64,000 bases of DNA, from the NCBI GenBank assembly GCA_014529385.2, contig CM043963.1:100792912-100856911 (forward strand). Direction: 5' to 3'. The notes beneath the pieces were generated by a model that made no database searches, was not told the origin of the DNA, and was given only the letters and a program-made list of their open reading frames with translations. The translations under genes and the position numbers were made by a program. Numbering within the stretch: the first letter of the stretch is position 1; every line of letters begins with the position of its first letter. The stretch is from Adiantum capillus-veneris (lineage: Eukaryota; Streptophyta; Polypodiopsida; Polypodiales; Pteridaceae). Shown here piece by piece: positions 10,929 through 20,714 of the stretch.

Positions 10929-13900
10929 TCATACCGTTTGAAATGAGCTTGTCACCCTTTGAAACCAATTGTTCCAGTTGGTAATAGGTGAGGATTTTAA
11001 CCAATAGTTTTCGACCGCCCTATGCGTTTCATCTAGTTGCAAGGGTGGTAAGGTACTCTCCCAGGATCGAACTTGAAGTGGTTCATCAGGTGATTCTTGA
11101 ACACTGGGAGGTGTGGATTCTTTTGTAGCTTCATGGAGGTCCACTACTCTAGATGGAGGCTGTGTAGAAGCTTTTACCTCTATGGATGTATTACATGAGG
11201 AGCTAGAATCTTCATGGGACTCCCCCCTTCCTGAGCTAGGTGGAACAAATCGTTCTTTCTTTGGTACCCAAACTAGCTCGGGAGCGGGTGTGTAGCATTC
11301 TGTGATTTTTTTCTTTTCACGATCATTGATTCGTTTTGGAGCTACGGGATTGGGCTCACTTGGGTCAGGTGATAGGTAAGAGCACAATCTACGTTTTGGC
11401 ACCCAGATTTGATCATTTCCTTGATAGTAGCCTTGGGCTTCCAATAGTCGTTTAGGGATCCATCGCAACATTTTCTTACTTTTCTTGGAGCGAGTGGTAC
11501 GTTTCTTACAAGGCTTCTGTTTTTTAGCACTAGCTATGGTCACTAAAGAAGCTTTAGGGACCCACTTGTATGTTTTCTTCGTTACCTTAGGATGAGTCTT
11601 GTCAGAAGCGATATGCATTGTTTGTAGCATATTTAAGGGTACAGGAATTTCATCCCCCTCAGGTGTTACCCAGGTCGTCCCCCTATTTCCCCAAGTGTCT
11701 ATGGTTGATGCTAGGTGTACCCAATCCACATTGTCCGACTCAGTCATACCCGGTAACACATCCATGTAAGGAGAATCTTGGCCAATGTCTGTATCCTTCT
11801 TACAAGTGTAACAATATTGTAGTGGGGCCGAGTGAACTGTGGTGTCAGAGCGATGATCAATAATGGTTTTACTCCCTAAGGGGTGTACCTTACCAGTCAC
11901 CAAATCCACTCTAAGGACAGAGTCTTGGAATTGCAAATAGACATGATTTTTAGACCAATCGTGAACCATTTGTGCTTCCCTCATGAATGGTCGTCCTAAA
12001 ATCATTTCATATGACATAAGGTGTTTAGAGAAATCCATTACAATGAACGTATGTCGTACCTTGTGTCCTAGAACTTTGATCTTAAGATCCTTGAGCATCC
12101 CCATAGGTTTGGCTATGGTACCATTTGCCATCTTTACCACAATGTTAGTAACACTGAGGCGGGGTTTTCCCATGGATTCCCAACAATCTTTTGTAACGAT
12201 GCTAACTCCCGCACCACCATCAAGAATTCCCTTTATAGTTAATCCCTTGGTAGTGATGGGTAGGGTCGCATTAGACTCGTCGCCTTCAAAATACTGCCCT
12301 AATTCGTTAATGGGTACCTCGATCACAGACTCGTGTCCATCTAATTCAAGTGATTGCACATGATTTTCCTCATCAATCATAATCGAGTCAGGCCTATTTG
12401 GTTGTGCAAACTGCGGTAATCCCGTTCGTAGCTCTCCGTTAAGGAATGCTCGAAGTGCAAGGAATAACTCAGGATCTCCATACAGCTTTGCTATGATCGT
12501 GGTTCGGACCTCAGAAGACATGAAGTCCACGAGTTTGGCAACATTCATTGGCGTTTTGCAGGGTGTAGGTCCTTGACTAGGAACTGGTGAGGATGGAATC
12601 TCATATTCCTCAATGGGATCAGGTATTCCTTCGTTAAACATCCTTTCCAACAAGAAGGGTGTATGCTCACTTTCTGATGTCCCGTCCTCACTCCCTTCTT
12701 GGATGATACTAGATATGACTAACGGTCTATGGTTCATGTGGGGTGGATGAACTTGCGTGGGAAACACTGTTTCATGAATTTTGACCTGCATGGGTTCTGG
12801 TTCTAGTTTCCTTTGAGTCTCCTCCACTAAATCTCTTAGATGTTTCACCTGCTCAATCTCGTCTACTGGGTTTGGGTACGTCCCAATCTTCTTTTTACGA
12901 TTCTTCCCTTTTTGCCCCTGCGGTTTATCTTGGGGGTCTTGGATTGGATTTGGAAACACTTGTGGTGTTTTCAGAGGCTCTTTATGGTTTTCTCTTATTC
13001 GGTTTTCATTTGGTTCCATGTTACGGTTTTCTTTGTCGGTCTTTCCCTTTGTGGTATTGGTTCTAGTCTCCATTGTCTCGACTGAATCTGAATCATCCTC
13101 GAGGTCATTCATATACACGGGGTCATCTCCTGTTCCTATGTTTGTTTTGGAACTTGGCTTTGAATTTTCCGTATTCTGCGACTTCTTCCTTCGTGTCTTC
13201 TTTTTCTTTGCTTGGATAACTGACGCGGTATCTCTCTCTTCGAGGATATGTCCTGGCCCTTGAAGCATGGACCGTGTAATCGCATAAGCAGGTGCGACGA
13301 GTGGTATTGGCGATGTCACACTAGCAATTTCGACCAAATTCAGGGGTGTGATTTTAGGCGCATTTGGGTTATAGGGGTATTGGGCAATCAAGTGATCTAT
13401 GCCACAACGATTACATGTGAGTATTGGCATTGCAGAAGTGCTCCCTTGATTCATTTGCATCTGTGCAGCATTCTTTTGCAGCCTAATAGGGCACTCCGCT
13501 ACTCGATGTGGTCCACCACACTCGTAGCATTGAAGAGGTGGCCTCCTAGCCTGGTTGTTGATATTTTGACCTCTGGATGCGAGAGCAGCAGCTTGATAAA
13601 CCGGCTTGACTTGTCCCCAACAATCTTCCATGTAGTATATAGGACACTCTTCCAATGTATCAAGTCCGTAGGCAATACTAGTGTCTATTTCCTCCTCACA
13701 GCCATCTGCATAAGCATTAGATGGCTCGCAACCCACTTGGTTCATAGGGGCGACTCTTGGATGCGGGGGCTGCGGTCCTAGCACAGGAGGTGGTAACGGT
13801 GTAGCTTGTACAACATTTTGAGATCTAGGGACCATGTGTCGCGGTAGTTGCTCAACAGGTGGAGTAGGCATCAATACAGGAGCTCGAGGCGCATCCGTCC

Positions 13901-16109
13901 AGGCTACAGGTGGTCTATTTGCCATCATACGTTTGATCATTAAACAATCCTTAGCTTGGTGACCGTACCTACCACATGCGTTGCAAGTTCCATTAAATTT
14001 TACTCTAAACGTAGGGCACTCACTAGTGCTATGTGGACCTAAGCAAATGGAACACCATTGTTGCTCCCTTCTTGGATACATGTGACTATTTTGAGGGGGT
14101 CGATTATCCTTAAGAGACTCTTGGATTGCCTTGGTGAGGTCTGTCAAGAATGTCTCAAATACCTTTGGCTCATTGGCAATGGGCTTTGCAGTCATGGGTT
14201 CATACTCAATGGCTTGTGAGCTAGTGGATCTCGTGTCGGTAGACACCCTCATGCCTGCTATCATCAAGTTGTCCTCTAATTGGATTGCATTGGCAGTGAC
14301 ATTTTCCCAGGTTGTGATACCTCTAATCACTAGTCCATTATAGATTCCTTCATTCCTCAACCCTCGAATGAATCGATCAAGCAGTTGGTTATTGTTGAAG
14401 CGCTCATTTACAGGGCAACGACAGTTTAAGTGCTTTAGATGACTAATGAAGTCCCTTACTGACTCTCCTTCCTTACGTTCGGCCTTCTGTAGCTGAGATG
14501 CTACACCCCAAAGCACACCTTCTCGTATGTACTCCTTTAGAAACAACCTTCGAAGGGTAGGGTAGATTGTTTTCTCGTCCACCCTTAGGGTCCTATACCA
14601 ATCTCCAGCCTTCCCACTTAATGTCAAGCTTAAGGCATTGCACTTATGTAGTTCGTTGCGTTCCCCTAAGGAATCACATACTTGTTCAAACACTTCAATG
14701 TGTTTCCTAGCATCTTCGTCCCCATTGAATTTTTGCGTGAGTTTGGCAATTTGTACTGCCTTACTTCTAGGCTCTCTATCAGATGCATGACGCATATTTT
14801 CCGCGATAGATCGACCTATGGTTTGAGCAAACGCTGCCAAGTCACCTATGTGAGGAGGTAGGGCCGGTGGAGGTACTCTTGGAATCATATGTGGGAGAGG
14901 AACGGGTGCCGGTCTTGGCATATGTGTGGATGATGCAGGATATGGAACATAACCGGGCATAGGTCCACTCGGATAAGAGCTAGGGAGCGGCACTCGAGGA
15001 GCATAAGCAAGTGGTACAATTGGAGGTGTGGGGGCCATGTGTGCATAAGGGGCTAGAGGCACATACGGTCGAGGCCCCATATTAGGTACTACGACACTAG
15101 GTAGTGGCACTGCGCTAACCGTAGATGTCATCGGTACATTCTCTGTCAGGCTTATCCCTGGAGTGAGCACTGTGTTTTCCTTGATAGAGGGTTGAGCCAA
15201 GTTAGGGAAGCTAAAGTTTTCGCTCGGAGGCTCAGATTGCATAGAGACCCCAGGTGAAATGACGTAAGATGGGTCCATGGGGCTCATTAGAGGAGTCTCC
15301 ATTTGTGATAGAGTAGGCTGTTGAGCCTTGCTCGTATCCAAAAATCTCATGGGGCCAGTTGAGAGTATATTTACCCCTCGGTTTTGCCTTTCTGATTGAA
15401 TAATGCCATGGATAACATTACAGATCATTTTCTGTCGATCTTCGATGCTCGTGGCACTAGAGGTGGATTCTACAATCTCTATCCATCCTACATGGTAGGC
15501 GTGGCCAGAGTGTAGATCCGTCAACACCTCAGTGTGGAGGTCGTATGTCCAATGATCATTAATGAACAATCCTTCTAGAGTCGACGTGTTAACGGTTTCT
15601 TGTGAGGTAGAAGCAATGTTGCTCCCCGTGGTTTTACTTGTCACCAACGGTACTCTAGAGGGAACTTCTGAAGGAGGCAGCTCAACAGGGCCTTCTTGGT
15701 AAGAAGTTGGCAGGATATCCACATGGACACTCTTTGGGGGTGTGGGGTCCACGTGCGATGTGAAAGGAGAGTCCACTTCCCCACCCCCTTCGTGTGCTTC
15801 ATTTGCATCAGGTTCCGAGCGAGTAGCTCTACCTAATGTTTCCATGAAACGGCTAAATATACTAGTACTAGGCTGTGGAGCTTCGGGAGGTGCATGGCCT
15901 TCTCTCTCAGTGTTTTGGGTAGGGTATGCTTCCATGATTTCTGAGTCGGAGGAGGAATCACTAGCGGCTATTTTAGGGTCTTGGGTGGTGCTACCTTGTG
16001 TCCCCGCTGAGGGTCTAGATCCTATCGTGGATGGGTAATGGGTGTCCGTATGAACAGAGGCACCCTCAATATGCTCGTGTTCTAGCACCTGCCCAGAGCG
16101 TAAGTGCAT
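10929..16109 (-). CDS. Family A Gag-protease polyprotein, intact (1726 aa)
   Basis: One uninterrupted ORF starting MHLRSGQVLE. Residues about 1-420 are low-complexity, rich in Ser, Pro and acidic residues. A retrotransposon Gag domain follows at about 430-615 (QKFNGDEDARKHIEVFEQV, GDWYRTLR). Four zinc knuckles lie near 685, 708, 860 and 900; three have the spacing CX2CX3HX4C and the second has CX2CX4HX4C. The fourth has lost its last Cys (Tyr here; Cys in copies 2 and 3). A retropepsin-like aspartic protease follows at about 1295-1400 (ILDGGAGVSIV, EMILGRPF). The basic C-terminal region carries four W-V/I-P-K motifs at about 1516, 1550, 1571 and 1615. No reverse transcriptase, RNase H or integrase is present, so it would form particles and mature them but needs enzymes in trans. 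The size is far above a usual plant Gag-protease. Confidence 0.88.
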   Translation of the reverse strand: MHLRSGQVLEHEHIEGASVHTDTHYPSTIGSRPSAGTQGSTTQDPKIAASDSSSDSEIMEAYPTQNTEREGHAPPEAPQPSTSIFSRFMETLGRATRSEPDANEAHEGGGEVDSPFTSHVDPTPPKSVHVDILPTSYQEGPVELPPSEVPSRVPLVTSKTTGSNIASTSQETVNTSTLEGLFINDHWTYDLHTEVLTDLHSGHAYHVGWIEIVESTSSATSIEDRQKMICNVIHGIIQSERQNRGVNILSTGPMRFLDTSKAQQPTLSQMETPLMSPMDPSYVISPGVSMQSEPPSENFSFPNLAQPSIKENTVLTPGISLTENVPMTSTVSAVPLPSVVVPNMGPRPYVPLAPYAHMAPTPPIVPLAYAPRVPLPSSYPSGPMPGYVPYPASSTHMPRPAPVPLPHMIPRVPPPALPPHIGDLAAFAQTIGRSIAENMRHASDREPRSKAVQIAKLTQKFNGDEDARKHIEVFEQVCDSLGERNELHKCNALSLTLSGKAGDWYRTLRVDEKTIYPTLRRLFLKEYIREGVLWGVASQLQKAERKEGESVRDFISHLKHLNCRCPVNERFNNNQLLDRFIRGLRNEGIYNGLVIRGITTWENVTANAIQLEDNLMIAGMRVSTDTRSTSSQAIEYEPMTAKPIANEPKVFETFLTDLTKAIQESLKDNRPPQNSHMYPRREQQWCSICLGPHSTSECPTFRVKFNGTCNACGRYGHQAKDCLMIKRMMANRPPVAWTDAPRAPVLMPTPPVEQLPRHMVPRSQNVVQATPLPPPVLGPQPPHPRVAPMNQVGCEPSNAYADGCEEEIDTSIAYGLDTLEECPIYYMEDCWGQVKPVYQAAALASRGQNINNQARRPPLQCYECGGPHRVAECPIRLQKNAAQMQMNQGSTSAMPILTCNRCGIDHLIAQYPYNPNAPKITPLNLVEIASVTSPIPLVAPAYAITRSMLQGPGHILEERDTASVIQAKKKKTRRKKSQNTENSKPSSKTNIGTGDDPVYMNDLEDDSDSVETMETRTNTTKGKTDKENRNMEPNENRIRENHKEPLKTPQVFPNPIQDPQDKPQGQKGKNRKKKIGTYPNPVDEIEQVKHLRDLVEETQRKLEPEPMQVKIHETVFPTQVHPPHMNHRPLVISSIIQEGSEDGTSESEHTPFLLERMFNEGIPDPIEEYEIPSSPVPSQGPTPCKTPMNVAKLVDFMSSEVRTTIIAKLYGDPELFLALRAFLNGELRTGLPQFAQPNRPDSIMIDEENHVQSLELDGHESVIEVPINELGQYFEGDESNATLPITTKGLTIKGILDGGAGVSIVTKDCWESMGKPRLSVTNIVVKMANGTIAKPMGMLKDLKIKVLGHKVRHTFIVMDFSKHLMSYEMILGRPFMREAQMVHDWSKNHVYLQFQDSVLRVDLVTGKVHPLGSKTIIDHRSDTTVHSAPLQYCYTCKKDTDIGQDSPYMDVLPGMTESDNVDWVHLASTIDTWGNRGTTWVTPEGDEIPVPLNMLQTMHIASDKTHPKVTKKTYKWVPKASLVTIASAKKQKPCKKRTTRSKKSKKMLRWIPKRLLEAQGYYQGNDQIWVPKRRLCSYLSPDPSEPNPVAPKRINDREKKKITECYTPAPELVWVPKKERFVPPSSGRGESHEDSSSSCNTSIEVKASTQPPSRVVDLHEATKESTPPSVQESPDEPLQVRSWESTLPPLQLDETHRAVENYWLKSSPITNWNNWFQRVTSSFQTV

Positions 16110-17083
16110 GTGCTTTTGATACCCTAAGGTGTCAAAAAGCTGCTCTAGGAGGCCTTCTGACTAGTTTTTAGCGTGTTTTTTGTTTATTTTTTTGCTAGAT
16201 TTTTTAGAGCGTGTCGTGGAATGGGCCGTGTGATAGCTCGAAACGAGCGTATCAGTCAGAGGGTCGTGCCGTGCTTTACAGCCCTCCGTTTGGTCACTCT
16301 ATGCCCTCGGAATCCCTAAAACTGTCAATTTCCAGTAGGGAACTAGGCCCAAACTAGAAAGTCTAAGGGTGCAAGTGGGAAGAGAAAGGAGGAGAGTGGA
16401 GGACTTGTCCCACATGCTCTCATTCTCTCTTGAGGGAGTAGGGTATATATATAAAAGTGAGTCTAGTATATATCATAGGACTGAGGCCTGAGGCCTGGGC
16501 CTGGGCTTGGGAAAATGATCCCGATCCCGATCTATCTTTTATACAAACCAACCCGTCCGTTTTAAGAGTCACGTGTTTTATTTTCGAAAAATTTCGCCGC
16601 CCGCTCTCTCGCGTTTTTAATTTCCAAGTTTTATTTATTTATTTATTTATTTTTAGAATTTTTTTTTCAGAATTTTTTTTTTTTTGGCGCAGACAATACA
16701 GAAATTGAAAACGCAGATATGCAGAAATTGCAGAAAACGCAGACATGCAGAAATTTCAGAAAACGCAGAAATTGAAAAAACGCAGGTACGCAGAAAATTG
16801 AAAAACGCAGAAATGCAAAAATTGCAGAAAAAACGCAGAAATTGCAAAAAATTAAAAAAACGCAGAAATGCAAAAAATTGCAGAAATTGGAAACGTCGAA
16901 CTTGAAAATGCAGAAATTGCGGAAATTAAAAAAACACAGACAATAGCAGAAATTGAAACTTGACAGCAAATGCAGAAAACGCAAAAAACAGAAATCTCCA
17001 CACACTCCTTCCCTGCCTTTCCTATGATAGAAATTGCACCACAAGGAAGCGTAAAGTGCTAACCGAGCTTAGTGTAGGGCATA
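16110..17083 (-). other. Family A copy 1 leader with GCAGAAATTG repeats
   Basis: The untranslated leader lies between the primer-binding site and the ORF start. Plus-strand positions 16688-16990 consist almost entirely of irregular tandem units such as gcagaaattg, acgcagaaa and gcaaaaatt, separated by A runs. On the sense strand this is a pyrimidine-rich tract. Matching tracts of different length and order occur in copy 2 (29030-29345) and copy 3 (44950-45230). The part near the ORF (16230-16480) is well conserved among copies. Confidence 0.75.
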
Positions 17084-17101
17084 TCCCCGGCAACGACGCC
17101 A
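17084..17101 (-). other. Primer-binding site, family A copy 1 (tRNA-Asp type)
   Basis: Minus strand TGGCGTCGTTGCCGGGGA, four bases after the 5' LTR. It is complementary to the 3' end of plant tRNA-Asp(GUC) with one mismatch; copy 3 has one different mismatch. This primer choice is known from Athila-like Ty3/gypsy elements. Confidence 0.82.
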
Positions 17102-17105
17102 AAAA

Positions 17106-17355
17106 TGTGCGCTCCTTGCCGCACTGTCGAAGCAAGGGACTTGCCAATACACCGTATGCGAGCCACAAACGGCTCCAAGCACACAACAAGCCTAAACTAG
17201 CAAGCTCAAGAAAACAAAGGGTGTGTCACTCACCGCTCTACGCTCGCCTTCGAGGTGGATTCCTTGCCGTGATGAAGAAGAAGCTGCAGTCATGCCGCGC
17301 TCAACCGCTTCGCCGCCGTCGTGCCTTCGTAATGCTCGATCGCACACACACTCTC

Positions 17356-17390
<35 letters not shown>

Positions 17391-17685
17391 AGGAGGTTAA
17401 GAAGAAGAAGATGGAGATGGAGCAAGAGCACTCTTCAATTGCACAAATGAGAGAATGAGTAAAAATTAGGTTTAGTTGGCTTTTATAGGAGCTCACCCCA
17501 TTCACACTTGGGCGCCCATGCTTAACCAACTAATCCCTTGAATGTCCAAGTTAAAGTGCGCCTCTCATTGGCGATCACTCTTACCCTTTTCCTATTGGTC
17601 CGACAAGCCCGGTACCTGACTCTACTTAAATAAATAATACAACGTTTATAGATCATAGGGTGTCCGTGTGCCGTGAGGGTTAACA
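17106..17685 (-). repeat. Family A copy 1, 5' LTR
   Basis: 580 bp with TG...CA ends, next to the primer-binding site. It has the promoter TATA box at 17480-17487 (TATAAAAG on the minus strand) and CT and CA tracts near 17352-17390. The outer U3 end matches the inverted LTR at 7774 and the copy 3 LTRs, not its own 3' LTR. Confidence 0.93.
17480..17487 (-). promoter_or_regulatory. TATA box of family A copy 1 promoter
   Basis: TATAAAAG in the U3 part of the 5' LTR, conserved in all family A LTRs in the window. Transcription would start roughly 30 bp further along the minus strand. Confidence 0.7.
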
Positions 17686-17690
17686 ATTAC
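17686..17690. repeat. Target-site duplication attac, right
   Basis: Repeats 7769-7773 and closes the copy 1 insertion. Confidence 0.93.
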
Positions 17691-18318
17691 CCAAGTTATC
17701 TGTAAAGGTAAAGTTCCCTTGTGCACAATGGATGTGGGCCTTATTTTGCTTTAAGTAGTCAATCCCTAGTATCCCATCAAAGAATCCTAAGGGTAGGGTT
17801 CGAAATTGGGTAGAGGCTGGGTGTCCCCCTAGATCAAAGTCGATTTTTCCTGCAGAGTGTTGAGATACTACCTCCTTGCCGTTTGCTAACTCTACAACTA
17901 GTTTGCTTGTTGGATACTTATCTAGCTTTAGCTTCCTCATGCATCTGGGTGAAAGAAATGAAAGAGTGCTATCACAATCTATAAGGAAGTTAACTTGTTC
18001 ACCTCTGAGAGATCTTGGCGTATGAATGACTGCGTATTGCTCGCAACCATTGGGGTTGTCAATTGCATCGTGCAAGGTTGCTCTCTCCACTGCTTCATCT
18101 CCCAGGCATCCTAGATTCTGAGCGTTGATGTAGTAAAACCCTCCTGCAAGTGTCCAATCGAGCCCCCATCCTCTATCGATACGAGTGGAGTGCGGTGTAT
18201 GAGCCTTCAACAGCATCTCCATGACATCTCGCCTGAATTGGTAAATTGGGGACCGTCGAGCTTGTTCATAAATAAGCTCAAACACTTGGAACTTCCGATA
18301 TTCTAGCACGGGGTCTTC
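17691..18318 (-). pseudogene. Chromovirus protease and upstream segment
   Basis: An open frame of about 210 codons. The C-terminal half is an aspartic protease of gypsy type (VNFLIDCDSTLSFLSP, KLVVELANGKEV, GILGIDYLKQN). The Gly of the usual active-site loop appears to be Asp (IDCDST), so activity is doubtful. The N-terminal hundred residues (starting EDPVLEYRKFQVFELIYEQA) resemble no Gag I know, and there is no zinc knuckle. The frame opens at a good splice acceptor (tgttccag before 18318) and could be joined in phase to an exon inside the 5' LTR. The frame runs on into the RT segment at 7768 when copy 1 is ignored. Confidence 0.7.
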
Positions 18319-18420
18319 CTGGAACACCAATGCAAGGAGTTCGGATCAGCTACCTATATACCTTAGTTCTTTTTAAATATTCAAACAATATGACTTTATT
18401 TCTCAATCTAACCTAACCTT

Positions 18421-18432
18421 GCTCTGATACCA
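18421..18432 (-). other. Primer-binding site of chromovirus (initiator tRNA-Met)
   Basis: Minus strand TGGTATCAGAGC, two bases after the 5' LTR. This is the classical plant iMet primer site and fixes the element's orientation. Confidence 0.93.
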
Positions 18433-19506
18433 GGTGTGAGGTCCCCACCCCGCCGTCTCAAACGGCGAATCTGATGGTAAACCTAGTGGTAACTAGATCT
18501 ATAGCGAAAGCAAACAAAGTGGTTCAGGGTTCATCTAGCGGACGATCTCTCATCACTCAAGTTCGAGCCTACTAGCAATGAGATCTAGCTCCACCTCACA
18601 GGGGAAGCGTGATTAACTTGTCTAGCGATCCTACGATCCACCTTCCAAGAGGAGAGAAATCCCGAGTGCCTTTTTTCCCATGTTTCAGAGGCACGTACAC
18701 TTGAGACCTCGCCGCTCTTGGGGCAATGAGTATTACTAGTATCGATTTATAACACTATGGGGACGGAGTGTTCCCGACCAATCAGGACCACCCTTCTCAT
18801 AGGCATTGGCAACCTGAGACACGCCCCCACTTTCCACCCCCACACCCACACTTCCTTGTGTGTCCTAATTATTACCACAATGGTTGTTCAACATAAAAGT
18901 TCCTTGATTAGATTCCGATTCACAGGGTTCGTTAAAACAACCCTTCAACCAATATTATAAATCGGCACCAAGACAGTAATTCTAGTAGAAATTCTACTCA
19001 AACTTATTCATTAAAATTCCAATGTTCTGGAGGTACAACATCCCCCCTCCAGCGAGAGTTTACTCCTCCCGTTGTCGCCTAGCTGCCCATACAACTAGGT
19101 ATGTCCACCACATAGAAAGCACGACATGGACATTCCCACCGCATAGAAAGCAAGAGGTGGGTTCGCACCGCATAGAAAGCAAGTCGTGGGTAGAGGCCCT
19201 AAGCTAGTAACTCTAGCTACTGCGAAATCTTCGCAAGCCGTCCCCTGTGATCAGTAGGGGGATCAGAACTAGTTCAACATTGGAAATAGGAATGAACATG
19301 CCGAGCTAATTTTCCCTAGTAGACATTCTTTCCTTTTTCAAACACTATATCCATCAACCATTCTTTCCTAATTAGAATTTAATATACAATTGAATTCAAA
19401 TGCCGAGGTTTCCATCGGATTTCTCCAATATGTTTAGGGATATGTTCTTTCCTAACTTATCGTATGCAATGTTAAATTAAACAAACTTGAATAAAATGTG
19501 ACCTAC

Positions 19507-19647
19507 CTCCTCCATTTCCTCGTCATTGGCCCGTGAGATGGCCGGTACTTGGTCGTCCATGGGAGCTTTCCCTTTCCCGTTCACGTTGCTTGTTTCTGCC
19601 TCGCGGTCGTGGGCACCACCGAAGCGGGTTCTCTTTACCGAGGCCAT
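19507..19647 (-). CDS. Possible LTR-encoded first exon of chromovirus
   Basis: 47 complete codons starting MASVKRTRFGG and ending ANDEEMEE exactly at GAG/GTAGGT, a good splice donor. The next strong acceptor before an open frame is tgttccag/GAAGAC at 18318. The two are in the same phase, so splicing would remove the rest of the LTR and the primer-binding site (intron about 1.19 kb). This would yield a short spliced Gag-like leader joined to the protease segment. The ORF is kept at the same length in both LTRs. Without splicing the frame continues nine more codons to a stop. Inference from splice-site appearance only. Confidence 0.4.
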
Positions 19648-20236
19648 TTTATACTCACTACTTACTTGACAAACTTGGAGAAAATAACTAATGTCCGAGA
19701 GTACCATAACAATCAAGATGACAGATTAGAATCACTGAATAATTCATTCTATACGAGGTGGTTAGATTTCCTTCAAGACATAGTCATTTATGGATAGTAC
19801 CTTACTTGTTCTATGGGAACTGACTCTAAAATTAAATACTTGGCCTAGGTAATTAGGAATTTCATATTTTTACTAATCAAATTACTAGAGGGTGAATTAG
19901 ACATGCTAAATCACTTTCCTAATGTAAGTAGAGAAATGCAGAATCTCCATATGCATAGGTGAGAGAATTCTTCCTTCCTAGTGGATTAATGACGGATTAA
20001 TTTCCCTTAATTGCATCCTAATCTATGAACAGACTGAATCTAACTTAGCTATTCAAACATTGTGTGGTAATGGGATGAATTTGACCAATTTCACATCATT
20101 AGCGGCTTGATAATTATTTATTGTGATGACTAGCGGAAGATTTCTTCTTACTAATCATGCATCAATCTATGATTAGGGGAGGTTAATTGCTTGCAATATT
20201 AACAATTGGATGATGATTATGTAATAGACTAATGAT

Positions 20237-20482
20237 CCCGGGGAGGTCACCTAATAAAAATGTAACCTATCACGTGAGTTCAACAAAAGGGTATTTACAG
20301 TTCTTGAAACTAACAGAAATATATATACAGAAGGGCATTATTTTTTCAAAATTAAAAAAAACTTACAGATTTTAAAGAAAAGGATACATTATATTCCGAA
20401 CAAAATTCACAGATAAGGGGTTTTACAAACATGTCTTGAACGCACGTGATATGGTAGTTTTACACATAGTGAACCCCCCGAG
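20237..20482. mobile_element. MITE-like element, 246 bp, 8-bp TSD
   Basis: Absent from the otherwise matching position in the other LTR (near 3788). Flanked by ctaatgat at 20229-20236 and 20483-20490. The ends are imperfect inverted repeats: cccggggaggtcac, and the reverse complement of the right end ctcggggggttcac, 11 of 14 identical. It is AT-rich inside with no ORF. An 8-bp TSD fits a hAT-type origin. Confidence 0.85.
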
Positions 20483-20714
20483 CTAATGATATGGAAAATT
20501 AGAGAGTAGCTATTGAGTAATTTAGCTATGATTAATTAAGCATAATAGTTGAGGAATCAAGAGAATGATGGAGAGATTTGCAGAAAAGCATAAATTAAAT
20601 CGATATGACCATGATTAGGGGCTAAAATCTACTCGAAATTCTGATCCAATGGAGTTCTCGAGATGAGAATCGGGCAGCACTTCCCTCCTTGGCTTCTTCT
20701 CTAAAAACTATGTG

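Larger units (their letters stand above)
18435..20714 (-). repeat. Chromovirus 5' LTR, first part
   Basis: Homologous to 1978-4000. It is interrupted by a MITE-like insertion (20237-20482) and then by family A copy 2 at 20715; it resumes at 30043. Confidence 0.92.

Noticed and set aside
13248-13781. Plus-strand ORFs opposite the family A gag-protease (for example 177 codons here, repeated in the other copies)
   Set aside because: They are shadows of the conserved minus-strand gene. Their presence in all copies follows from nucleotide similarity.
16653-17044. Phe/Cys-rich ORFs in the leader repeats as membrane proteins
   Set aside because: They are translations of the TTTCTGC-type repeat in three frames and differ wholly between copies.
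17084-17101. tRNA gene near the LTR
   Set aside because: Only the last 18 bases of a tRNA-Asp match; this is a primer-binding site, with no cloverleaf.
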